Assembly: GCF_003584165.1 (NCBI RefSeq)
Contig: NZ_QXFJ01000029.1
Coordinates: forward strand, 1 to 64,000
Direction: 5' to 3'
Length of the DNA stretch: 64,000 nt
From: Flagellimonas aequoris
GTDB lineage: Bacteria > Bacteroidota > Bacteroidia > Flavobacteriales > Flavobacteriaceae
Numbering within the stretch: position 1 is the stretch's first letter; each line of letters starts with the position of its first letter. Below, in pieces: positions 34,250-41,264 of this stretch. Below the pieces are notes generated by a model. The model was not told where the DNA came from. It saw only the letters and a program-made list of their open reading frames with translations, and searched no databases. The position numbers and the translations under genes were made by a program.

Positions 34250-34306
34250 TGTCAGTTCGAGCGCAGTCGAGAACTTTTTTACATCTCGACTGCGCTCGAT
34301 GTGACA
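34250..34306. repeat. Palindromic repeat element, GAGCGCAGTCGAGA arms
   Basis: Arms of 23 nt at 34250-34272 and 34284-34306 are inverted copies with about 21 matches, around an 11-nt T-rich loop. Each arm contains CGAGCGCAGTCGAGA. A smaller hairpin, CGCC-CTTG-GGCG, lies just before it at about 34221. It ends 5 nt from the stop of the LysM gene and could end its minus-strand transcript. Confidence 0.75.
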
Positions 34307-34311
34307 ATTTT

Positions 34312-34692
34312 CTACAAATTCGGAATCACCAACACCTGATCGGGGTGGATCAGGTCAGGATTCTTCAAGATATTGGTGTTGGCCTCAAAAATCTGTTTGT
34401 ACTTCATGGCATCGCCATAATAGTGCTTGGCAATCTTACTCAACGATTCTCCACTTTTTACGGTGTGGCGTGCGTAAACGGAATCGTCTTCCACCGTAAT
34501 ATTGGCTTTGATGTCACTGGGGTGTTCACCACCGATTTCTTTGATCTTGTCCCACAACAGGTTTTTTTCATATGGGGTAGCGGTCATTCCCTTTATCTTC
34601 AAAACGCCGTTTTCTTCCGAAACATCGCCGTCCTTAACGTTCAATTTTAGACCTAGGTCCAATACGGGTTGATACTTTGCTTTTACGCTCAT
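34312..34692 (-). CDS. BON-LysM protein, Kbp/YgaU-like
   Basis: From ATG 34690-34692 (MSVKAKYQPVLDLG) the protein has 126 residues. A BON-like domain covers about residues 15-70 (NGVLKIKGMTATPYEKNLLW). A LysM domain follows at the end (HTVKSGESLSKIAKHYYGDA, then PDLIHPDQVLVIPNL). This order matches E. coli YgaU/Kbp, a cytoplasmic potassium-binding protein that also has no signal peptide. Potassium binding here is inferred from that similarity. The stop touches a palindromic repeat. Confidence 0.85.
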   Translation of the reverse strand: MSVKAKYQPVLDLGLKLNVKDGDVSEENGVLKIKGMTATPYEKNLLWDKIKEIGGEHPSDIKANITVEDDSVYARHTVKSGESLSKIAKHYYGDAMKYKQIFEANTNILKNPDLIHPDQVLVIPNL

Positions 34693-34803
34693 AATGGTAA
34701 TTTTTACAGTTAACAATTAGAACCTTCAAGATAGCTATAAACCGCAAATTTTCCAGTTAAATAATGGTTATAGTTTTTTTGGGTCAACCTTTCGTCCAGA
34801 TGC

Positions 34804-34834
34804 TTTGTGAATCAAGAATTTAATTGTATTTTTG
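34804..34834 (+). promoter_or_regulatory. Consensus Bacteroidota promoter of rpsA
   Basis: TTTG (34804-34807), exactly 19 nt, then TATTTTTG (34827-34834) is the best match to TTTG-N19-TAnnTTTG in the window. It predicts an mRNA leader of about 110 nt. Within that leader ACAAGAG (34855-34861) can pair with CTCTTGT (34914-34920). Confidence 0.8.
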
Positions 34835-34950
34835 CACTCCTTTTTAACAAAGCAACAAGAGGAAAAGGGAAATTGAAATCTATGTAAAAACCACTTCCGC
34901 GGTAATTGTTCAACTCTTGTAAAACGTGGAATACAAATTTAAATCAGCAC

Positions 34951-36786
34951 ATGGCTGAAGAAAAAGCAACCGTTGAGGCAACCGAAACTGCCGCAGCACC
35001 AGAAGTTAAAGTAGAAACTCAGGCCCAGCAAGATCCAAAGGAATTTCTTGAAAATTTTGATTGGGAAAAGTATGAAGAAGGAATTGAGCGTGTAGACGAT
35101 AGCAAGCTTAAGGAATTTGAAAATCTTGTTGAGGAAAATTTTGTGGACACTGCCGATGAGGAAGTAGTGGAAGGAACAGTGGTTCACATGACAGACCGTG
35201 AGGCCATCATCGATATCAACGCAAAGTCCGAAGGGGTTATCTCCTTGAACGAGTTCCGTTACAACCCAGACCTTAAAGTAGGGGACAAAGTAGAGGTACT
35301 TATAGACATTCGCGAAGATAAGACCGGTCAATTGGTACTTTCACACAGAAAAGCCAGGACCATCAAGGCTTGGGATCGTGTGAACAATGCCCACGACAAG
35401 GAAGAGATCGTTACCGGTTTTGTAAAATGTCGTACCAAAGGTGGTATGATCGTGGATGTATTCGGAATCGAGGCGTTCTTGCCAGGTTCCCAAATCGACG
35501 TGAAGCCTATCCGTGATTACGATCAGTATGTAGGTAAGACCATGGAGTTCAAAGTAGTGAAGATCAACCACGAGTTCAAGAACGTAGTGGTATCGCACAA
35601 AGCTTTGATCGAAGCGGATATCGAAGAACAGAAAAAAGAGATCATCGGTCAATTGGAAAAAGGCCAAGTATTGGAAGGTGTTGTGAAAAACATCACTTCT
35701 TACGGAGTCTTTATCGACCTAGGAGGTGTGGATGGTTTGATCCACATTACCGACCTTTCTTGGAGCAGGATCAACCACCCCAACGAGGTTGTTGAACTTG
35801 ACCAGAAATTGAACGTGGTAATCCTTGATTTCGATGATAACAAATCTAGGATCCAATTGGGTCTTAAGCAGTTGGAGAAACACCCATGGGATGCCCTTGG
35901 GGATGAGATCAAAGTAGGAGACAAAGTTAAAGGTAAAGTAGTGGTTATTGCCGATTACGGTGCCTTTATCGAAGTAGCTGACGGTGTTGAAGGTTTGATC
36001 CACGTTTCTGAAATGTCTTGGTCTACCCACTTGAGATCCGCTCAGGATTTCGTGAACGTAGGTGACGAGGTTGAGGCTGTTGTTTTGACTTTGGATAGGG
36101 AAGAGCGCAAAATGTCTTTGGGCATCAAGCAATTGACTCCAGACCCATGGACCGACATCACTTCCAAATACCCTGTAGGTTCCAAGCACAAAGGAATCGT
36201 AAGGAACTTCACCAACTTTGGTGTATTTGTAGAGTTGGAAGAAGGTATCGACGGTTTGATCTACATCTCTGACCTTTCTTGGACCAAGAAAATCAAGCAC
36301 CCATCCGAATTTGTTGCCGTAGGCGATACTTTGGAGGTGGAAGTATTGGAATTGGACGTTGAAGGACGTAAGTTGAGCTTAGGCCACAAGCAGACCACAG
36401 CCAACCCATGGGATAAATATTCCGAGGATTTCGCTGAAGGTACCGTTCACACCGCTGCAATTGCTGAGGTAGTGGACAAAGGTGCTACCATCAACTTTAA
36501 CGAGGATATCGTTGGATTCGTTCCATCAAGACACATGGAAAAAGAAGACGGTAAGAAACTTGTAAAAGGTGAAACGGCCGAGTTCAAGATCATCGAGTTC
36601 AACAAAGATTTCAAACGAGTTGTGGCCAGCCACACCGCTATCTTTAGAGAGCAAGAAGAGAAGAACGTGAAAGCTGCAAAAAGCAGGTCTACAAGTTCTG
36701 ATGAAGCTGCACCAACATTAGGTGATGCCAATGCCCAATTGCAGGCGTTGAAAGACAAAATGGAGGCAGCTGCCAAAAAGAAATAA
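34951..36786 (+). CDS. rpsA: 30S ribosomal protein S1
   Basis: The 611-residue protein starts MAEEKATVEATE at ATG 34951; an upstream ATG at 34906 would add a stretch not typical of S1. An acidic N-terminal extension of about 60 residues is followed by six S1 RNA-binding domains. Repeated VxxITSYGVFIDLGGVDGLIHITDLSW-type units appear in the middle three (shown in part), and the first and last copies are more diverged. S1 brings mRNA to the 30S subunit; it matters especially in this phylum, where Shine-Dalgarno use is weak. It is followed by a strong terminator, so it is monocistronic. Confidence 0.96.
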   Translation: MAEEKATVEATETAAAPEVKVETQAQQDPKEFLENFDWEKYEEGIERVDDSKLKEFENLVEENFVDTADEEVVEGTVVHMTDREAIIDINAKSEGVISLNEFRYNPDLKVGDKVEVLIDIREDKTGQLVLSHRKARTIKAWDRVNNAHDKEEIVTGFVKCRTKGGMIVDVFGIEAFLPGSQIDVKPIRDYDQYVGKTMEFKVVKINHEFKNVVVSHKALIEADIEEQKKEIIGQLEKGQVLEGVVKNITSYGVFIDLGGVDGLIHITDLSWSRINHPNEVVELDQKLNVVILDFDDNKSRIQLGLKQLEKHPWDALGDEIKVGDKVKGKVVVIADYGAFIEVADGVEGLIHVSEMSWSTHLRSAQDFVNVGDEVEAVVLTLDREERKMSLGIKQLTPDPWTDITSKYPVGSKHKGIVRNFTNFGVFVELEEGIDGLIYISDLSWTKKIKHPSEFVAVGDTLEVEVLELDVEGRKLSLGHKQTTANPWDKYSEDFAEGTVHTAAIAEVVDKGATINFNEDIVGFVPSRHMEKEDGKKLVKGETAEFKIIEFNKDFKRVVASHTAIFREQEEKNVKAAKSRSTSSDEAAPTLGDANAQLQALKDKMEAAAKKK

Positions 36787-36805
36787 TCACATTTCTTATA
36801 TAAAG

Positions 36806-36837
36806 AAAGCCCCGCTGGAAACAGTCGGGGCTTTTTT
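36806..36837 (+). terminator. Terminator after rpsA
   Basis: AAAGCCCCG (36806-36814) pairs with CGGGGCTTT (36826-36834), the stem extends through CTG/CAG with a GAAA tetraloop and one bulge, and a T run follows. Confidence 0.9.
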
Positions 36838-36864
36838 ATGCCTTCAACATTTTAAAGAATTGTT

Positions 36865-36872
36865 TACTTTTG
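36865..36872 (+). promoter_or_regulatory. -7 element of the pyrR-pyrB operon
   Basis: TACTTTTG is an exact TAnnTTTG element 27 nt before the pyrR ATG. The -33 region (about 36842-36846) has no clear TTTG. No attenuator hairpin is visible between it and the gene. Confidence 0.5.
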
Positions 36873-36899
36873 CATTCAACTGAGTCGGTTGCAATTCCT

Positions 36900-37436
36900 A
36901 TGAGTCAAAAAGTACTGCTTACTTCCAAAGAGATCAACATCATACTGCACCGGCTGGCCTGTCAGCTCTTGGAAAATCATCTGGATTTTAAGGATACCGC
37001 TCTGGTGGGCATTCAGCCACGGGGCGTTTTTTTGGCCGAAAGATTGGCCAAGATCCTGAAGACCGAGTACAAGGTGAAGGACATTGCCCTAGGTTTTCTG
37101 GACATTACCTTTTTTAGGGATGATTTTGGACGTGGGGAAATCCTCAAGGCAAATACCACTAAAATGGATTTTCTGGTTGAGGACAAAAAAGTGGTCTTCA
37201 TAGATGATGTGCTCTACACGGGAAGAAGTATCCGTGCGGCCCTTACGGCCATTCAATCCTTCGGAAGGCCCAAGAGTATTGAATTGTTGACCTTGATCGA
37301 TAGAAGATTTAGCAGACACTTGCCCATTCAGCCCAATTATAGGGGTAGGCAGGTAGATGCCATCAATAAGGAGAAAGTAAAGGTGATGTGGGAAGAAAAT
37401 GACGGGGAGGATATTGTTTATTTAGTTAGCAAATAG
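36900..37436 (+). CDS. pyrR: PyrR-like phosphoribosyltransferase
   Basis: The 178-residue protein from ATG 36900 (MSQKVLLTSK) has a type I PRTase fold, with the PRPP loop VVFIDDVLYTGRS at residues 98-110 and the PyrR-type GIQPRGVFLAERLA block. PyrR is a uracil phosphoribosyltransferase that in Gram-positive bacteria also controls pyr attenuation. No pyr-type attenuator is visible here, so an RNA-binding role is uncertain and the enzyme activity is the safer call. pyrB starts 6 nt downstream. Confidence 0.9.
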   Translation: MSQKVLLTSKEINIILHRLACQLLENHLDFKDTALVGIQPRGVFLAERLAKILKTEYKVKDIALGFLDITFFRDDFGRGEILKANTTKMDFLVEDKKVVFIDDVLYTGRSIRAALTAIQSFGRPKSIELLTLIDRRFSRHLPIQPNYRGRQVDAINKEKVKVMWEENDGEDIVYLVSK

Positions 37437-37442
37437 AAGAAA

Positions 37443-38369
37443 ATGAGCGAATTGAGCGTAAACCACTTGTTGGGAATCAAGTATCTGAACAAAAAGGATA
37501 TACAGCTCATTTTTGAAACCGCCGACCATTTTAAGGAGGTTATCAATAGATCCATCAAAAAAGTTCCCACCCTTCGGGACATTACAATAGCCAACATCTT
37601 TTTTGAGAACAGTACCCGTACAAGGCTTTCGTTCGAGCTGGCCGAAAAACGCTTGTCTGCCGATGTGGTGAACTTTTCCGCAGCACAATCTTCGGTGAAG
37701 AAGGGGGAAACCTTGATCGATACCGTGAACAACATCCTGTCCATGAAGGTGGATATGGTGGTGATGCGGCATCCCAATCCGGGAGCGGGTATCTTTCTTT
37801 CCAAACACGTAAAGGCTTCCATTGTGAATGCAGGTGATGGGGCACATGAACATCCTACCCAAGCTTTGTTGGATTCTTTTTCCATCCGGGAAAAATTAGG
37901 GGATGTAGGAGGGAAGAATATCGTGATCGTCGGGGACATTTTACACTCAAGGGTGGCACTTTCCAATATCTTTGCCCTAAAATTGCAGGGGGCCAACGTT
38001 AAGGTTTGTGGACCCAAAACGCTTATTCCAAAGCATATAACGTCTTTAGGAGTGGAAGTGGAAACTGACTTACGCAAAGCATTGGAATGGTGTGATGTGG
38101 CGAACATGCTTCGCGTTCAGAACGAACGTATGGACATCAGTTATTTTCCTTCAACAAGGGAATATACCCAACAATTTGGGGTAAATAAGCAGCTGTTGGA
38201 CAGCTTGGACAAACAGATTGTGATCATGCACCCAGGACCCATTAACCGTGGCGTGGAAATCACAAGTGATGTGGCGGATTCCGATCAATCCATAATTCTG
38301 CACCAAGTGGAAAATGGGGTGGCGATCCGTATGGCAGTACTCTATTTATTGGCATCCAAAATTAAGTAA
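37443..38369 (+). CDS. pyrB: Aspartate carbamoyltransferase catalytic subunit
   Basis: The 308-residue enzyme joins carbamoyl phosphate and aspartate, the committed step of pyrimidine synthesis. The carbamoyl-phosphate site FFENSTRTRLSFELAEKRL is near residue 55, with DGAHEHPTQALLD and MHPGPINRGVEI further on. Length is standard. It is coupled to pyrR upstream and to a small STAS-like gene 1 nt downstream. No pyrI regulatory subunit is adjacent. Confidence 0.96.
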   Translation: MSELSVNHLLGIKYLNKKDIQLIFETADHFKEVINRSIKKVPTLRDITIANIFFENSTRTRLSFELAEKRLSADVVNFSAAQSSVKKGETLIDTVNNILSMKVDMVVMRHPNPGAGIFLSKHVKASIVNAGDGAHEHPTQALLDSFSIREKLGDVGGKNIVIVGDILHSRVALSNIFALKLQGANVKVCGPKTLIPKHITSLGVEVETDLRKALEWCDVANMLRVQNERMDISYFPSTREYTQQFGVNKQLLDSLDKQIVIMHPGPINRGVEITSDVADSDQSIILHQVENGVAIRMAVLYLLASKIK

Positions 38370-38370
38370 G

Positions 38371-38703
38371 ATGATTTTCGACAAAGATGGAACCACGACC
38401 ATTGTTTTCCAGGAGAAGACTTCGCTCTCGACCTTTATGGAAAACCTGAACAATGCTTACCCTAAATTGAAGCACGACAATATTGTCATTAACCTGTTTT
38501 CTTTCAGCAAGCTCGCGGCAAATGATGTTTTGGAATTCCTCGATATTTCAAATACCCATAAGAGCACTGGAAAATCGTTTGTTTTGGTTACCGACAAGGT
38601 TTCCTATGATGAGATTCCGGATGAGATAAGTTTGGTGCCCACTTTGCAAGAAGCCATGGACCTTATCGAAATGGAAGAAATAGAACGCGATTTGGACATT
38701 TAA
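38371..38703 (+). CDS. Small STAS-like protein upstream of rnz
   Basis: The 110-residue protein has alternating strands and helices (IVINLFSFSKLAANDVLEFL and SFVLVTDKVSYDEIPDEISL) and ends in LQEAMDLIEMEEIERDLDI, a tail common to the small protein found just before rnz in Flavobacteriaceae. Databases often carry over the ribonuclease Z name, but no nuclease motif is present. The fold resembles a STAS/anti-sigma antagonist. It begins 1 nt after pyrB. Its link to rnz is interrupted here by a 426-nt element. Confidence 0.7.
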   Translation: MIFDKDGTTTIVFQEKTSLSTFMENLNNAYPKLKHDNIVINLFSFSKLAANDVLEFLDISNTHKSTGKSFVLVTDKVSYDEIPDEISLVPTLQEAMDLIEMEEIERDLDI

Positions 38704-38704
38704 G

Positions 38705-39130
38705 AATTGAAAATTATAAATTGAAAACGAATCCATTTGGTCAAAGAGAACATCATTCAACAAAAAAGTTTTGATTTTGCATTGAAAATTGTTCGGCTCA
38801 CCAAACTTTTGGAAACAGAACAAAAGGAATTCGTACTTTCAAAGCAGCTATTGAGATCAGGAACTGCCATCGGAGCATTGGTTCGTGAAGCTGAACATGC
38901 AGAAAGCAAGAAGGATTTTATTCATAAAATGTCCATTTCTTTAAAAGAAGCCAATGAAACAAGGTATTGGTTGGACTTACTAAATAAATCGGGATTTGTC
39001 CAAGATTACGATTATGACAAGGTGAACAATGAAATCGTTCAAATCATTAAACTTCTAGCTTCTATCGTAAAGTCCTCAAAACAGAATGTTTAAATTCCAA
39101 TGGATAGTTTTTAACTTTCCATTTTTAATT
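38705..39130. mobile_element. IVS-like element with inverted-repeat ends carrying a four-helix-bundle gene
   Basis: The left arm 38705-38740 and right arm 39097-39130 are imperfect inverted repeats. Reverse-complementing the right arm gives AATTAAAAATGGAAAGTTAA... against AATTGAAAATTATAAATTGA..., and both end in ATCCATT(T)GG. The arms begin 1 nt after the upstream gene's stop and end 8 nt before the rnz start. The enclosed gene encodes the S23/IVP protein family known from 23S rRNA intervening sequences. An IVS-like mobile element is inferred. Confidence 0.6.
38737..39093 (+). CDS. Four-helix-bundle protein (23S rRNA intervening-sequence protein family)
   Basis: The 118-residue all-helical protein matches the S23/four-helix-bundle family: KENIIQQKSFDFALKIVRLT, LSKQLLRSGTAIGALVREAE, HAESKKDFIHKMSISLKEAN and RYWLDLLNKSGF. 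The start is TTG 38737, since the family pattern begins right there and no ATG is available. Family members form pentamers and are found within rRNA intervening sequences or as stand-alone genes; their function is uncertain. This copy sits inside inverted repeats between a STAS-like gene and rnz. Confidence 0.85.
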   Translation: MVKENIIQQKSFDFALKIVRLTKLLETEQKEFVLSKQLLRSGTAIGALVREAEHAESKKDFIHKMSISLKEANETRYWLDLLNKSGFVQDYDYDKVNNEIVQIIKLLASIVKSSKQNV

Positions 39131-39138
39131 TACCATTA

Positions 39139-40044
39139 GTGAAATTAACCATACTAGGCTGCTACTCGGCAACTCCCAGAACGTTTACCAACCCTACATC
39201 CCAGGTACTCGAAATCCAGAACCATCTTTTTTTGATCGATTGTGGAGAAGGCACGCAGGTGCAATTGAGAAAGTACAAAGTGAAATTTTCACGCATCAAC
39301 CACATTTTCATTTCACATTTACACGGAGATCATTTTTTCGGATTGCCCGGTCTCATTTCTACGTTTAGATTGCTGGGAAGGGAAAAGGAACTGCATATCT
39401 ATGGCCCAAAAGGCATTAAGGAAGCCATTACCTTGTTTTTGAAGTTGGGGGATTCCTGGACCAATTATCCCCTCATCTTCCATGAACTGGAGTCGAAGGA
39501 ATCCGAACTGATATGGGAAGATAGTAAGGTTTCTGTCCGGACTATACCTCTGGAACATAGGGTCTACACCAACGGATTCTTGTTCAACGAAAAGGAAGCG
39601 CCCCGAACATTGGATGCGGAGGCGGCCCACCGATACGGAGTGGACAGGAGCCAGTTCAACAATATTAAAAAAGGAGCGGATGGGGTAACCAAGAACGGAG
39701 AGGTGATTTCCAATAAGAAACTTACCCATGACCCACCGGAGCCCAAAAGCTATGCTTTTTGCAGTGATACCGTCTATAACGAAACCGTTGTTCCTTTAGT
39801 GAAAGATGTGGACGCCCTTTACCATGAATCTACTTTTTTGGAATCTGAGGAACATCTTTGTGACCGGACCAAGCATTCTACTGCCAAGCAGGCAGCACAG
39901 ATTGCCAAGTTGGCCCATGTCAAGAAATTGATTTTGGGGCATTATTCCACACGATACAAGTCCATAGAGCTTTTTAAAGAAGAAGCACAAGGTGTCTTTT
40001 CAAACGTGGAACTCGCCGATGACGGCAAAGTTTTTGACCTGTAA
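39139..40044 (+). CDS. rnz: Ribonuclease Z
   Basis: The 301-residue metallo-beta-lactamase-fold nuclease cuts the 3' trailer from tRNA precursors. The metal motif HLHGDH is at His60-Leu-His62-Gly-Asp64-His65, with further ligands in FCSDT and LILGHYS. The start is GTG 39139, giving MKLTILGCYSATPR, which aligns with the family; no closer ATG exists. It lies 8 nt after the right arm of the IVS-like element, so the element may have displaced the original promoter or linker. Confidence 0.95.
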   Translation: MKLTILGCYSATPRTFTNPTSQVLEIQNHLFLIDCGEGTQVQLRKYKVKFSRINHIFISHLHGDHFFGLPGLISTFRLLGREKELHIYGPKGIKEAITLFLKLGDSWTNYPLIFHELESKESELIWEDSKVSVRTIPLEHRVYTNGFLFNEKEAPRTLDAEAAHRYGVDRSQFNNIKKGADGVTKNGEVISNKKLTHDPPEPKSYAFCSDTVYNETVVPLVKDVDALYHESTFLESEEHLCDRTKHSTAKQAAQIAKLAHVKKLILGHYSTRYKSIELFKEEAQGVFSNVELADDGKVFDL

Positions 40045-40118
40045 TCCTATCATTTATTTATTGAACTTTTAAGTCTCGCTTGCTTTGATGAGATTCGAAT
40101 TTTAACGAACTTCACATC

Positions 40119-40766
40119 ATGCAAAAAGACCTGAGCAACTACCGAAAATCCTACGAGAAAAGTGAATTGACCGAGGATTCCATCAAGGAGAATCCTTTGG
40201 AACAATTCCAAAAATGGTTTTATGAAGTAGAAGCATCCGATGGGGTGGATGAAGCGAATGCCATGACCGTATCCACTATAGGATTGGATGGTTTTCCCAA
40301 GAACAGGGTAGTGTTGATGAAAAAGTACACCCATGAGGGTTTTATCTTTTACACTAACTATAACAGCGAAAAAGGAAAGGCCATTGCCAATAATCCTTCG
40401 GTGTGCTTATCCTTTTTCTGGCCCAATATGGAACGTCAGGTCATCATAAAGGGTACAGCGGAAAAGATTGCGGAAAACCTGTCGGATGGGTATTTTGAAT
40501 CAAGGCCCGTGGGTAGCCAGTTGGGTGCCGTGGTCTCCGATCAGAGTGAGGTGGTACCTTCCAGGGACGTGCTGGAAAAAGCATTGAAAGATTTGGAAAA
40601 GGCATATGAGGGGAAAGAAGTAGAACGTCCTGCTCATTGGGGCGGGTATTTGGTACGCCCCGTTTCCATGGAATTTTGGCAAGGTAGACCCAATCGGCTC
40701 CATGATAGGATCAGATATACCCTTCAAGAGGATTATGATTGGAAAATAGAACGGTTGGCACCATAA
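40119..40766 (+). CDS. pdxH: Pyridoxamine 5'-phosphate oxidase
   Basis: The 215-residue FMN enzyme oxidises pyridoxamine or pyridoxine phosphate to PLP. Visible blocks are NAMTVSTIGLDGFPKNRVVL, the FMN-binding FYTNYNSEKGKAIANNP, ESRPVGSQLGAVVSDQSEV and the C-terminal EFWQGRPNRLHDRI. Length is normal. The sixA-like gene starts 9 nt downstream, so pdxH may lead the polyphosphate operon. Confidence 0.95.
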   Translation: MQKDLSNYRKSYEKSELTEDSIKENPLEQFQKWFYEVEASDGVDEANAMTVSTIGLDGFPKNRVVLMKKYTHEGFIFYTNYNSEKGKAIANNPSVCLSFFWPNMERQVIIKGTAEKIAENLSDGYFESRPVGSQLGAVVSDQSEVVPSRDVLEKALKDLEKAYEGKEVERPAHWGGYLVRPVSMEFWQGRPNRLHDRIRYTLQEDYDWKIERLAP

Positions 40767-40775
40767 TAAAAGCGT

Positions 40776-41264
40776 ATGAAACAGATCATATTGATGCGGC
40801 ACGGGAAATCTTCATGGGACTACGATGTTTCAGATAAGGATAGACCGCTACAGGAAAAGGGTGTCAAAGATGCCCATTTGGTGTCAAATACCTTTAAATT
40901 ACATGCCCCCAATTTGGATTTTGCTTTTTCAAGCCCGGCCAACAGGGCTTTGCACACCAGCATGATTTTTGTAAGGAACCTGGGATTGGATTTTTCCAAG
41001 TTTAGGGTAGAAAAATCCCTTTATGATTTCTCAGGGGATGGTGTTCAGCATTTTGTATCCAATCTGGACAACAATTTGAACGCTGTGGCCATTTTTGGGC
41101 ACAATTATGCCTTTACATCACTTGCAAATGCTTGGGGAGATCAGTATATTGAAAACGTTCCCACGGCAGGGCTGGTCCACATTACATTTGGTGTGGATGA
41201 TTGGTCCCGTATTTCAAAGGGTACCACGAAACAAATGGTCTTTCCAAAACACTTGAAAAAATAA
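40776..41264 (+). CDS. SixA-like histidine phosphatase
   Basis: The 162-residue protein is a short histidine-phosphatase-superfamily member. The catalytic RHG motif is in LMRHGKSSWDYD, with a second His in IFGHNYAF. SixA removes phosphate from phosphohistidine on phosphotransfer proteins; the actual substrate here is unknown. Its stop is immediately followed by the ppk1 ATG with no intergenic base. Co-transcription with polyphosphate enzymes is therefore near certain. Confidence 0.87.
   Translation: MKQIILMRHGKSSWDYDVSDKDRPLQEKGVKDAHLVSNTFKLHAPNLDFAFSSPANRALHTSMIFVRNLGLDFSKFRVEKSLYDFSGDGVQHFVSNLDNNLNAVAIFGHNYAFTSLANAWGDQYIENVPTAGLVHITFGVDDWSRISKGTTKQMVFPKHLKK

Noticed and set aside
36793..36899. 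A PyrR-type attenuator before pyrR
   Set aside because: The only hairpin is the rpsA terminator; no antiterminator pairing or PyrR-binding loop is visible between the -7 element and the gene.
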